Positions 46,315-57,760 of a DNA stretch of 64,000 bases are shown piece by piece. Below the pieces are notes generated by a model that saw nothing but the letters and a program-made list of their open reading frames with translations, did not search any database and was not told where the DNA came from. Position 1 is the stretch's first letter. Every line of letters starts with the position of its first letter. Location of the stretch: NCBI GenBank assembly GCA_930367205.1, contig OV884009.1, forward strand, positions 101,949,189-102,013,188. Reading direction: 5' to 3'. Position numbers and translations under genes: made by a program. Source of the stretch: Acanthosoma haemorrhoidale. Lineage: Eukaryota > Arthropoda > Insecta > Hemiptera > Acanthosomatidae.

Positions 46315-48724
46315 GTAATCACTATCTTAGAATACAGAGACAGAGAAAATACGTTTACTCCCAGGATTAAAGTAATTCCACTATTTTAGCAGCTGTTTAG
46401 CGACAGGCGCTTTCAAAAAGATTATTTCAATGGGCTCATTTTCACTGGCAGTTGAAGAGAGGCTTTGTCTATAAAATTCATTGTATTATCGTCCTTGGGT
46501 TTGCGGTCAGGTCTTCCATTAAGTATTTAAACGGTGGTTAGTTGTTCTTAGCTGCTACATGGAACATGGATTGTTTTACTAGGATCGCTGAAAAAGTCCG
46601 GATGAAGCTGACCCGTGACCGTATTATTCCGAGCCCATAAGAAAACAGCTTTGTGTGGATGGTGGTAGGCAAAGTTTTTCACTCTCCCTCCCTCCTTCCA
46701 CGCACCCACCCGTGCTGTCAAAAGTCCCTCCTTAATGCATGCAAAGGAAAAGACTAGGAATCTGCCGTCTTTGTCCTTAACTTTCTGTTTAACAGCATCT
46801 CTTCTCTGCATTACCAGCAGTGGCCTGTAAAAGCTGCGTTGTCACTAATTCATGAAGTTTGAAAACAATAACGCTTAAACTTTGCAACCCTTACAGGTTG
46901 CAGACCCACTAGATAATCATTTATTACGCAAGTTTCTTCGCCATCTCACCGCAGTGTTTTAAATATACTGTTAATGGAAGTACTTAACATTCCGTTTGGC
47001 TTAACCAGACTATGCTGCCGTACGAAATCTGTAATAACCAACTCGAAAATTTTAAAGGTACCGACCAATTTAGAGTTGTTGAGTCATTCTTGTTGTCTTG
47101 TTGAGAAATCTTCGCATAATAGAACTAACTCATTATTTTCATGCAAGGACCCAAAGCCGCCCTCAACTGGATAATTATGTAGACATTATGCGGTCCAGCA
47201 GTATCCTAAATTGGACCTAACCTAAACTTCATGGGTAAATTATCATCAATTCAATCCTTGATCGGGTAGACACTTCGCCCACTAATTGCTATGTAATATA
47301 TATATAAGGTCCTCCGTGCGCGGCAGATTTTTATCATGGTCGTTTGTCTAGGAATATGTCTCTGGATCGAAGAGTTGATTTACTTTTAGGTGGGGTTAAT
47401 AATTAGTCAAGAGTATTTAATAATAAATAGGAAATTGAGGAAAGCTTTATTAAGAAGTGCATTATTTATTACTATTTACTGTATATTTATTGGAAATTGA
47501 CTTGAATGAATGATTTATAATGAATTACGACATATATGACTAGTTTAATATTATAAATGAAAATTATATTACAAAAAAAGTTCAAACTAGTTAAAACCCT
47601 TAAATAATTGTCATTGAATGTAATCGATTACATAATATTCTCGAGAGTATAATTGTGGGTTTACTCATTTAGGAAGTCTTGGGCTGCAGTGGTTGTATCT
47701 CTTGAAAGTGCCCTCTGGTCTTGAAGGTAGAATAAAGAAAGAAAAACCTCTGATGTCAGCATCAGCAAGACCACAAGGTCTTGTTTACTCTCGCTATTTC
47801 ACCCTGTATTCTCTAATTTCATTGGTGGTCTTTCTCCCTCCATATGGCAGGGTTGAAAAATTAGATTGAAAGTTACGTTGGCTTGGTAGCTGCTGCCATC
47901 CGATGTGAGAATTGGACGTAGTATTAAGCAGCTTAATACTGACGTCATTCTTCCGGTACCGGTCATAAAGACGGGAAAGACGGGTCATAAATGCAACTAT
48001 TAAGAGTTGTAATTCCCTGTCTCTGCCATGAAACATATCTCGCTTTCCTATGATTTCACTGTTCTTCAACTATTTCACCTCACAATTTTGCATTCAACGA
48101 AGGGATTGAATATTTTATATAAATGTTAAATGAAGATAATTAGAAGATGTTTATCAAAGGATGGTTTTAGTGGTCCATTGACTATTTCTTATTCACAATT
48201 TAATTTTCAAAGACACCGTACCATAATAATCACCTCCACTTGTTTGTTTTTTTAATTTTTTTAATGTATTTTTTTATATATTTACAATTGAAAATTATGT
48301 ACTAAAATAATTATTAAATGTTTTAAGAAAAATAATAACAGAGAATTATCTGGCCGGCAAAGCCATCTATAAAATATTTACTTGTGTGTATTGTTGGCGC
48401 TTGGATGTGTTTATTATTGCCATCTATTAGCAATAACAATTTCTTTGTTTGTCGTAGTGAAGGTTTTTCTTGTTCCTGCTGTTTATGTTGTGTAATCTAT
48501 TGACTACCCGTGTTTGGTGGCGGTATTTTATTTTACATGTTTTATCTGTTATTTTGTAGTTTTATTGTTGATCTGACAATGCTAAATATGTTCAAATGTA
48601 AAAGCGAATCAAACAAGTCTTATATAATGTGTATTTATTTGAAGTTACCTATTTACGTATTATTCGTTGCTTATTTTACAATATAATTTTAAAATTAAAA
48701 ACATGACTTAATTATTATGCTAAA
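46315..48724. other. Intergenic DNA, no gene seen
   Basis: AT-rich with GC-richer patches at 46600-46820 and 47650-48060. The minus-strand frames at 46548-46811 and 47794-48069 have no recognisable motif. A short TA run lies near 47298-47310. Confidence 0.4.
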
Positions 48725-48888
48725 ATTACAATCTGCCTTATTAGGCAATAAGTAACTGAGATAGATGATCTCATTCATACCATCTTGGGAAGTCCCCCAC
48801 GTCAGCCGCGTCACCGGATACGAGCAGTGGAGGCTGACGAAGGCTCAAGACATGATTAGAGAAACTGGCCATTGCCAGGACTCCCACT
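48725..48888 (-). mobile_element. Fragment of jockey-like LINE 3' UTR
   Basis: The plus strand reads ATTACAATCTGCCTTATTAGGCAATAAG, CATTCATACC, TTGGGAAGTCCCCCACGTCAGCCGC, CACCGGATACGAG, and TGGCCATTGCCAGGACTCCCACT. This is the complement of the LINE 3' UTR seen at 16066-16403, with an internal deletion that removes the CATGGTTGTCA region. AATAAA is lost. Confidence 0.75.
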
Positions 48889-51800
48889 TTTAAAATTAAT
48901 AATTCCATTTGTTCAATTTTCTTTTTGATTTTATTTATTCGCGTTTTTTCGTCAAATGAGGTCACTACTTTATTAAATAAAATTATATTTCTATACAATT
49001 ATCCTGTGTACAACTCGAAAAAAAAATCTTCTCTTAGCTATAAAATATCTTCCTTCCAAAAATGCTCAAATAATTAATATCGACTTTCGGTAATAAGTCA
49101 GACAACTTAGCTTAGCGTCGATAAACGAAGTCAGTTCATACCTTTCATTCAATAAATTCTTTTCACCTCTATAATTTCACTTCCTACCTTCTCCTTCTCG
49201 TATAGAACGACGTTTCCATATGTTTACTCTTACTATTTATTCTTGGGCAATTTAATTGATCCGATACTAATGAGACATGAGAAGCCTTCATTTGTGGTAC
49301 TTTAAAATGTTTTTTTACATTTGGATTTGTGTTATACACTTTTGTTCCATAAACTATCTTCTTCTTGTTTTTTTGTGGTATTTCGGGGTAATTTGAAGAT
49401 TTTTATTATGAAATAGTTTTAATCCCTTGACTATTTTATGTTTACAATTCGATTTTCAAATATACCATACCATAATAATACATTTAATAGATACTATAGA
49501 AAATATACAGTCAAAAGTGTATTTGGTCACTGATAAACAAGAATCAAACAGGCACAAAACTGATCAGACCACACCACATTTTATTAAATATTTATGATAA
49601 AAATTGTATTTATACAATACTAAACTCCTAGACAGATGAGATTGCCGAATTTATTGATTAAATGCTTTTTAGCAAAACAACCCAGCATTTTGGGGGCTTT
49701 CATTTTCTTTCCTAAACGATGAAAATCACCCTTTAAAAAAATAATATTATTTGTGAATGCCCAAACTATTTGTCCAAAAAAAACCTATTTAAATTGGCTC
49801 AAACTATATTACGCACGTAATTTATATTGCCAGTTTCAACCAATTTATTTTTACTTTACCGTATTTAATGTGTCCTTGTTGTAGAATAAAATAAGAACGA
49901 TATCTTTTGAATAGTTTCTGATCAGTGGCATAAGAAAGAACGTTTGGTGTTAACACATTTTTATTTTATAAAATAACCCCAATTAAATCTTAACCTAAAG
50001 GTACGAAGAAAGTGCATCCCGAGGTTTTGCTGAATATATCCTTGAAACATTTGATGGATTGTATAATTTTTTTGGACCAAACTGACATTCAAACTGAAGA
50101 ACGACAAAGAAAAACGATCGGGCTCAGCACTTAAACGCGAGTAACGGCTTGAGTGGCCATTGTGGTAAAATATTTGTTTTATTTTAATAAATTGAACTTG
50201 TAGCAAGTTTACAATCTCCATTTTAATGATCACTTTTATTATATTTGTTAGGTGAACTGCAGAATTCAATGGCTTGTTCTGATAAGGTTCATAATCCTCC
50301 AAGTTAATTGGCAGGCGAGAAGTAGAGTAAGAAGAAGGAATTACTGTAAAGGTTTTAAAAAGGAAGGGTTCTTTTGGCCGTGAGGGATGGCGGAGGGAAT
50401 GTACCCCCGTGGGAAGGGGATGGGGAAAAGGGGAAGGGGGGAGGGAAGAGGGATGACCCGACTCACATCCTACCTGGTAATTCCCTGGCTCCAATATATC
50501 GCTTCGAGGCTAACCAGTAAAGACCATACCGTTTTCTGTCTGAATCTGTCTTCATGTATATTTCAATGATTAAAGATCCCTTTCAACTTCTCCAAGTGAA
50601 ATAAAGTTTGGTCTTGTATAGCTAACGTGCCTATTGATCGAAGTCTTTTATCCAAGGATGTTATTAATTTTTTATACATTTTTAGAAAGCAAAATTGTAA
50701 CATAAAAGAGGTACTCAAAACCCAACCAGAATTTGATATAACAATTTGCCTAGTCCAAAAGGAAGTTTTATACTTTCAAACATCTTCTGAGCATTGGTAT
50801 TATGTCTGTTTAAATATACGTCTGGTTGTATGCTTTACGATTACGATTGTAAGAAAGGTTTCCGAATTGTTTCCAACTATGTTTATGTTACTGGAAAAAA
50901 TCAATCAATTAATAATTTGTTAATAAACTCTTCAGCTTTCACCCATCAAATTCTTTTGATAACAGGAAGTATGTAACTAAACCTGGACAAAGTATGTCTT
51001 ATTTCTCATTTTTCTAGCCAGCGTCAATAGGTTATTTTTGGGTTAATATAGTAGTACTAATGACCGTAGTGGTTAAAATAATAAAATGTATTATTTTTGA
51101 TAAAACAAAATACTGTGTGGAACTCACGTTGAGAATTGTATCTTTACTATTATATGATATTTTATCATCACTTTTTGCATGCTTTATTTTGTTTATATAG
51201 ATAAAATATACTCCTTGATATCACCAAATGATGTTTCTCTATAGGATACTAAAGTGGCAACACGCCTTGACTCTATGGCCTTTCCTTCGAAATGCCTAGA
51301 AAATTAAGAATCGAAATACATGTTATAAATTAATTAAAGAGGCGTGGGTTGGGGCAAAACGGTATAACGTATGAGCATACAACTGCTTTAATCGCTCCAA
51401 GCCTAAATGTATAATAGCCTTAAGAGGACTGGGATAATCCACGGATCGCGTGAAGGGATGAGAACAAGAAAATCAAGCTCCATTTGCAAAAAATAGATAA
51501 GAATTTCATAGGAAAGATGGTAAAGAGAGAGCCCTTTGTAGGCTTGCCCTGCGTGTCGGCCAATAGTAAAAGGTTCCGTCTTTAAATGTTTTATTTCTTT
51601 CTAGCTGAAAGAAACTAAAAGGAAATAGTTCATCACTGCGTATCCTTAAAATACCTAAATCCAACAAGAATTGGTGGGTAATTCACACCATTCTTATTGT
51701 TTTGTGTTTTTTATTTCATTCCTAAAAACTAATTTTCTATTTCGGATTATATATAAGTGAAATAAAGAATATTGGAAGAGATTTATATTAATAAATTATA

Positions 51801-52290
51801 AAACAATTACAAACACTATTAAATAAAATTGTAATGATTAATACATTGTGATGGAGAGAGCACTAAAACCAGTGAGTGTCGGACAAGGAGGGTGGTGAGG
51901 AAAGCTATGTTAGAAATATTGCAACTAATAAAATATAGGAGGCTCATAATGATGAAAATTATATGTTTACTGGAGTTACGGTATCGGAAGGTGCACAGGA
52001 AATATTGCCTTCTGGGGGCAGGGGATCACTCAATATAGTGATGCGAAATACTGAAGTCTCTCTGGTTCCTGAAGATAAATCGAAAGAAGTAGTGAACAAG
52101 GAGTTGTTTGTTAGTCGTTAGGATGACAGGATCCTAGCAATGCAGTATTAGCCTGAATATGGATGAGAAGGAACTAAAAACAGACCATTACTGGAAGAAT
52201 GGAACGAGGAACGGTTCCCGTGTGGGCACGATTAGCACTAGTACATAACCTGGATGTTTCCTTTACACATTTTTTCCATGTTGAATACAT
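48889..52290. other. Intergenic DNA, no gene seen
   Basis: AT-rich. A purine-rich, GC-richer patch at 50360-50460 is low in complexity on one strand and produces the proline-rich frame at 49961-50494, which I regard as chance. The frame at 50627-50923 has no motif. Nothing else identified. Confidence 0.4.
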
Positions 52291-52605
52291 CGGTCATTCG
52301 ACTTCTTCTCCTTGCTTAATTCACCCGACCCTCTCTTCATTGCCCAGTCTTCTCGGTCCTAATAGCTCCCTCCTTTTAGTCTTTCGACATGTTCTCGTTG
52401 CCCAATCCACCCGACTCTCTCTTTGTTACCTGGTCTTTTTGGTCCTACTAGCTCCATTTCATCGTTCATTCGATTTGTTCTCCTTGCTCTATCCACCCGA
52501 CCCTCTCATCGTCTTCCTGGTCCTAATAGCTGGCTCCCATCGGTCTTTCCATATTTTCTCGTTGCTCAACCCTCCCGACCCTCTCTCTCGATCGGCGAAT
52601 AAAGA
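52291..52605 (+). repeat. Pyrimidine-rich minisatellite, about 86-bp unit, 3.5 copies
   Basis: Each unit contains TTCTC(C/G)TTGC, CCACCCGACCCTCTC, and TGGTCCTAATAGCTCC. The CCCGAC anchor (position of its G) falls at 52327, 52413, 52499 and 52577, spacings of 86, 86 and 78. The open frame through it (52199-52615) is leucine- and serine-rich and reflects the repeat; I do not call a gene. Confidence 0.75.
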
Positions 52606-53989
52606 GCATCTATAATCTAGACATTCAGCAGCGATCGGTGGAACCATTTGCAAGCGACAGCCAGCTCCTCTTGGTTATTGCAATAATGAAATATCGGCTA
52701 GGACCGCTGGGCCACAAATCGTGCTTCGAAGGACCCAGCTCCAATCCATTGTTCAATAATTTCGTTTTTAGCTTTTCATTTGTTGCCAATCCCGTAGAAG
52801 AATTCTACTGTGGTTCTGGCGTCAACTGATTCCATCGTTCTGAAATTGTAAAGATAACGTTAACACCTCATAATCAATATGCAATTGATTGTATGATTGT
52901 TTCCAATGGTTAAGGGCCCATTAATAAAGAAAAATTTCGAATATATTCCAAATAATAATGTTTTGATGGACAGAAATCGTTTAATCAATACGCACTAAAG
53001 TGGTCCTTTGTGCCAAAATTTAGTTATTTACGATTATTTTCAATTTTTTGGAAAGGCGAGTTTCAGTTGTCTGTATGTTTCAAAGATAAACATATACCGA
53101 GAAGTTGAAAGAAATCCCACATTTATTGATGAATTCCTTTACATGTCGTTTCATTACTTTATTATTTGTGTTTTAAAAAATCTCCATCTTAAGAAAATTC
53201 CCTCCTAATTCATACTGTATTGCATTCAATCTCTCATTCGGTATTTACGTTAGATATTCCCATAATATATTCCAATATAAAACCCCCCATAGTCAATCAC
53301 CGCTACGGAAGAGGCGCAGGGTTCAGGAAGATCCCCCACTGCTCCTGAGGCAACATCACTGCTATATTAGATACTTTACTGGAGAGTGATGGAGCATTGG
53401 GGCCGCAGGCGCTCAGGATATAGCAGGAGAAAACCAACCAGTACTCATTTTATTTCTTCCTTTTTTTTTTGCACTAAATAATGGAATAAATCAGAACGTA
53501 CACTAATGGAAAACAGTTTGTTATGGAATATAAGATCAAAATTTAAATAGATCGAACAATTTTTTCCACAGCCACCTTAATCAATACATGCACACAGAAT
53601 ACGTCTAGTGCAAAACAGAAAAAAACCTTCCTACCAGGGAAGCAAAGAGTTTGTTAGCTTTTTTTTTTAAACTATTTGAACATCTGATTTTACTTTTGAG
53701 AAATAAATTTTATTCAGAATATTTTTTCAAACTGTCCAAAGTTATCTTGTTTTATTGTCATATCGAGCTGTAAAACGCTTTAACAAAACTGTGAGTTGAT
53801 TTTTAGCCGTGAGTAGATACATGAGTAGAAGAGAGGGAAATCAGCTCAGGTTGATGAAAGAGCGTTGTTAAGTTGTTATCAAATTGATTAATGGGCAACG
53901 TTTCATCTATGTCTGTCTGCATCAGGTCCCGATAGCAAGAAAAGAACAAAAGTGTTAAACATAATAATACTTAATAATTAAAGACATTT
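52606..53989. other. Intergenic DNA, no gene seen
   Basis: AT-rich, with a GC-richer patch at 53290-53440 that has no coding signal. Poly-T and poly-A tracts are common. Nothing else identified. Confidence 0.4.
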
Positions 53990-54745
53990 CGCATATTCCT
54001 CCACCTTCAAGTTCTTCAGATCTCGCTAGCCTATTTACCTCATTATTTACAGTGTTCAGAACCCTAATTACCCCTCTCATTTCCCTTCTTACAAATCTTG
54101 TCTCCTACCTTATCCCCGTTAAACAAAATCCATAAGTGGATCCTTCCGACTCCTCATTCATTCTCTTTTGGATTCGGGTGTTTGCACCCACACTAACCAA
54201 CTGACACCACTACTCCACAACAAGAACATCGACGTCGCTCTTATTACTGAAACAAGACTTACGAGTAAACGACCATTTACAGTTAGACAGTACCAGACTT
54301 ATCGAACTCATCACCCAGATAGAAGGGCTCATGCAGGTACCGCAGTCATTGTCCATAACTCCATTTCCCATCACATAGTTCCTTTGGTACCACATGATTT
54401 TCTTCGGTCCACTGCAGTGTCAATCAGCACCTTCACTTTTCTTCCTAAAGCCATAATCTTCCTTACCTACATTTATAATTGCATTATCCGAACGACGCAC
54501 TTTCCTCTCCTCTCGAAACATTCCATTATTGATGACGTGGCTGACGGAGGAACGTGAGGGACTTCCCAAGGCTTTGCTTCCTCTTTCGCATGCGAAAGAG
54601 GTGACAACCATGTAGATTGTGGAGGTCTCTTGGCTGTTTAGAAATACTGTATGAATGAACGAGTGAATGAAAATCGTAAATATGGTTGAGAACATTTATC
54701 ACGATTACTTATAAGCCAGATTGTAATTTCATCAATATAAAGAAG
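53990..54745 (+). mobile_element. Internally deleted jockey-like LINE copy
   Basis: It begins in the 3' part of ORF1 (CATATTCCTCCACCTTCAAG, as at 57616), passes CCATAAGTGGATC at about 54130, and gives ORF2 EN residues about 15-103 (TNQLTPLLHNKNIDVALITE, then the YRTHHPDRRAHAGTAVIV block). A jump goes to RT residues 469-498 (PKAIIFLTYIYNCIIRTTHF) and a second jump to the 3' UTR (GATGACGTGGCTGACGGAGG). It ends with the TATAAAG tail. Both junctions fuse segments cleanly, like 8785-9802 but at different places. Confidence 0.85.
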
Positions 54746-55318
54746 TTTCAAAAAAAAAATTAAAGATAGGTGCAAAATAAAATGAGATTGATACAAGGGT
54801 GTAGCTAACGAACTGACATGAACTAGTTGATAGGTTTGAATTACAAAGATATAGAGATACTACGCGTACAATTATGGAAAAAACAAATTATAAGATATAA
54901 TGTAAACAGTGACAGCTAGTTTGTTATAAAACATCAATATGCTATAGAAAATATGTCAAAAAATGAAAAAAAAAATTCTTTAAACTTGATTCAAGAGATA
55001 GTAATTGAAAAAAATACCTAAGTAGCATAACGTTTGTTTATAAATTACAAAAAGAGGTAGGAGTGACATAAGAGTAAATTGTTGATGGTTAAAATATTTG
55101 AAGGTACATAGATGAATTGGTATAGTAAGACGATTGTGGCTATGTGTTAATAGAGGTATAAATAATTAGATTTACATAACTTGTGCAACTGATATCTTCC
55201 ATGTTACCTTTTAAAAATGTTTTAACAAGACAATTCACCGCCTTTTGAAATATCTACTATAGCAAAAATAAAACCTTTCAGACAAATTTTAAAAGAAAGA
55301 TGTACACATATTAGCTTG
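54746..55318. other. AT-rich spacer
   Basis: AT-rich DNA between the internally deleted LINE and the 82-bp tandem repeat. Nothing identifiable. Confidence 0.4.
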
Positions 55319-55490
55319 TCATTCGAGTGGTTTGAACCTTGAGCATCGCATTAAGCTAAACTATTATGTACATCTAGCATCGTAAGTAGCTTCTGACCTG
55401 TCATTCGAGTGGTTTGAACCTTGAGCATCGCATTTAGCTAAACTATTATGTACATCTAGCATCGTAAGTAGCTTCTGACCTGTCATTTGA
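55319..55490 (+). repeat. Tandem duplication of an 82-bp unit
   Basis: TCATTCGAGTGGTTTGAACC occurs at 55319 and 55401, and a third partial start TCATTTGAG at 55483, so the spacing is exactly 82 bp twice. The two full copies differ at one or two bases (GCATTAAGC against GCATTTAGC), which suggests a recent slippage or replication-based duplication. No coding function seen. Confidence 0.9.
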
Positions 55491-56027
55491 GAAAGCAAAA
55501 AATTTAGACACGAGAATAGTTTATTTTGACGTTTGATCTTTGTTTCCATAATTTTTGTCATTTCTCAGCATCAATATGATCAGTATATTATACAGTGGTC
55601 CTAAAACTAATTCACTCAATCTGAAAAATTTTCAGTTTCTCAGAACCACGCGTATAAGTTAAAATACAATAACCGTGAGAACATAAATCAACGTGAAAAA
55701 AAATAGGCTAACTTTTGAAATTTTAAAGTCCCGACGAAGAAGCGATTCAATATTTAATGTTTTGATTTATTTTTTTACTTTGAAGGACACTTTAAAGACG
55801 GTAATAATAAATTTAAAACAGAAAGTTTAGATAGACAGTGTGTGAAATAGTGGCTCTAATACTGTCAAGTAATTCAGCCATTCATTTTAAATTTGAATGT
55901 TTCTCCCCAGCAGGAATGTGACCTGTATAATACAATTTGAAATTGTATGAGGCACAAGATCTATTAAGTCCTGATAGGGTGCTTATTTTCAGCACTTAGA
56001 ACGGATACACAGGCCAATGTTCTCCTT
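55491..56027. other. Spacer upstream of the full-length LINE
   Basis: AT-rich DNA, no gene seen. It is the 5' flank of the LINE insertion. Confidence 0.4.
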
Positions 56028-56043
56028 TAAAGTTTAATTAGAA
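56028..56043 (+). repeat. Target-site duplication, left copy
   Basis: The 16 bp TAAAGTTTAATTAGAA here is repeated exactly at 60626-60641, directly flanking the full-length LINE. This fixes both ends of the element and shows insertion by target-primed reverse transcription. Confidence 0.95.
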
Positions 56044-56440
56044 GTTTTTGCGCATGCGCTACTACTTACAACAGCTCTCTACTTCGCTCGTACTTCACAT
56101 ACTGTTTACTACCGCTTATAGGCCAGAGTCAGACATAGAATTGTTCTAGCAGGCAATTCATGTGACCAGCTCACGAGGGAGCCCACAGGAGGTGAGTGAA
56201 TCACTTGTTACATTTGTGCTTAGTGCAACAAGTGATATCGGACAGAGAGAGGTCGGCCATTTTGGACGCTATACCTTTAGCCATACACGGATCGGAGATA
56301 ACATCAAGTGATCGGCTCTCTGAGCCAAACGCTCTGTTGGCTCAGAGCCAAGACCCGGTGTTTCGCCGCTTGTAGTTGTGAGATCGAGTCTCACCGGCGC
56401 TACGTGTCTAATTTATTAGCAAAACAGTTGTTATGATAAA
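56044..56440 (+). promoter_or_regulatory. LINE 5' UTR / internal promoter region
   Basis: Jockey-like LINEs carry their promoter inside the transcribed 5' end. This 397-bp region is clearly GC-richer than the flanks. It begins GTTTTTGCGCATGCGC, placing the GCGCATGCGC palindrome (56050-56059) six bases from the element start; this resembles the NRF-1/Erect-wing binding site. Promoter function is inferred from position and family, not shown. Confidence 0.55.
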
Positions 56441-57760
56441 ATGAGGTTTTATCAACAACTGATGTCGCAAAATAAAAAAAAAAGATCTCGGTCACTCGGT
56501 CCAACCCCGACACAATCGCCTGTAAAGCGAAAACCGAGACGTTCAAACAGGAACATACAAATAACCTCCTCTGCCGCTAGTTCCATGGAAGAGATACCCC
56601 CACAGGCTAGCACATCTAAAGAAGACACCGTCGAAGTTTCCCCTTTCTTCACGCCCAACACCTTTGAGGCGTTGAAAAATCTTCAAACTGATGAAATGGA
56701 CGTCAACAAAACGCCCACACAGCCCAAGCCACCACCTATATTCGTGCGAAATATTAATAACTTTAAATTAATGTGTACCCAATTGAATAAAATTGTAGGT
56801 ACAGGCAAATACACGTGCCTCAATCGGTCCCGGGACACAAAAGTTTCTCCGGACACTCCCGAAACATACCGAGCAATAGTTAAATACTTAGGAGAAACTA
56901 AGGCAGACTTCCACACCTACCAATTAAAGCAGGAACGATCACTCCGAGTGGTGATCAGAAATTTGCACCCAACCACACCAGCTGACGAAATAGAAGAAGA
57001 ACTCTCAGCTCTCGGATACAAAGTTCGTCAAATAACAAACGTGTTGCGTGAGGATAACCAACAGGATGAAAAAATAAAAACAGCATTACCACTGTTCTTT
57101 GTCGAACTCGAGAGGACACCTGGAATCGAGAAGATATACGACTTAACAAACCTGTACTACACTAGGGTACAGGTTGAAAAACCGTATCCCAAACGCGATA
57201 TCGTCCAGTGCCATAACTGTCAGGCATATGGGCACACTAAATCTTACTGCCACCACCCTCCCAGGTGTGTTAAGTGCAGTGGGCAGCACAAATCTGAATT
57301 GTGCAAAAAGCCCCTAAAATCGCCTGCGGTATGCATGCTTTGCCACCAAGGACATCCGGCCAACTACAAGGGTTGCGAGACCTACAGAACACCGAAGTCC
57401 AGGACAGAACAACGTCGTCAGCCAGAAGAGGAACAGCCAGTAACAAGAAGCGGCCCAGCCAGAAATTTGAGGCCTTCTGTCTCTTTCGCTGATGCCGTTC
57501 GCAACAGAGAGGAGTCACAGGCACCGCCCACTCCCTGTCCGCAAGATCACCTTTCCCAGCATTCCATTCATCCCGTTAACCCTCAAGCTCAACCCCATCC
57601 TCAACCACACATCTCACATATTCCTCCACCTTCAAGCTCTTCGTATCTCACCAGCCTATTAACCTCATTCCTTACAGAGTTCAGAACCCTAATTACCCCT
57701 CTCATTTCACTTCTCACAAATCTTGTCTCCTACCTTATCCCCGTTAAACATAATCCATAA
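56441..57760 (+). CDS. LINE ORF1 protein (Gag-like, PRE_C2HC and zinc knuckles)
   Basis: 439 aa RNA-binding protein that would coat the LINE transcript. The N-terminus is basic (NKKKRSRSLGP). A PRE_C2HC-type domain spans about 165-245 (RVVIRNLHPTTPADEIEEEL, then ALPLFFVELERTPG). Three cysteine/histidine knuckles follow: C257-C260-H265-C270, C276-C279-H283-C288 and C298-C301-H305-C312. The C-terminus is proline-rich and ends in hydrophobic leucine-rich sequence (TSLLTSFLTEFRTLITPL). The ATG at 56441 is the first in frame; the second, at 56462 (MSQNKKK), lines up better with decayed copies and may be the real start. It ends with TAA at 57758-57760, after which the same frame continues as ORF2. 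Confidence 0.92.
   Translation: MRFYQQLMSQNKKKRSRSLGPTPTQSPVKRKPRRSNRNIQITSSAASSMEEIPPQASTSKEDTVEVSPFFTPNTFEALKNLQTDEMDVNKTPTQPKPPPIFVRNINNFKLMCTQLNKIVGTGKYTCLNRSRDTKVSPDTPETYRAIVKYLGETKADFHTYQLKQERSLRVVIRNLHPTTPADEIEEELSALGYKVRQITNVLREDNQQDEKIKTALPLFFVELERTPGIEKIYDLTNLYYTRVQVEKPYPKRDIVQCHNCQAYGHTKSYCHHPPRCVKCSGQHKSELCKKPLKSPAVCMLCHQGHPANYKGCETYRTPKSRTEQRRQPEEEQPVTRSGPARNLRPSVSFADAVRNREESQAPPTPCPQDHLSQHSIHPVNPQAQPHPQPHISHIPPPSSSSYLTSLLTSFLTEFRTLITPLISLLTNLVSYLIPVKHNP

Noticed and set aside
49961..50494. 177-codon minus-strand frame with a proline-rich start
   Set aside because: The proline-rich part comes from a low-complexity purine-rich tract at 50380-50450 and the remainder has no motif.
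52199..52615. 138-codon hydrophobic protein
   Set aside because: The frame is the translation of a diverged pyrimidine-rich minisatellite; leucine and serine content follows from base composition.
57270..57524. Antisense frames within the LINE ORFs (also 57839-58036, 58033-58290 and others)
   Set aside because: They are shadows of ORF1 and ORF2 on the other strand and have no independent motifs.
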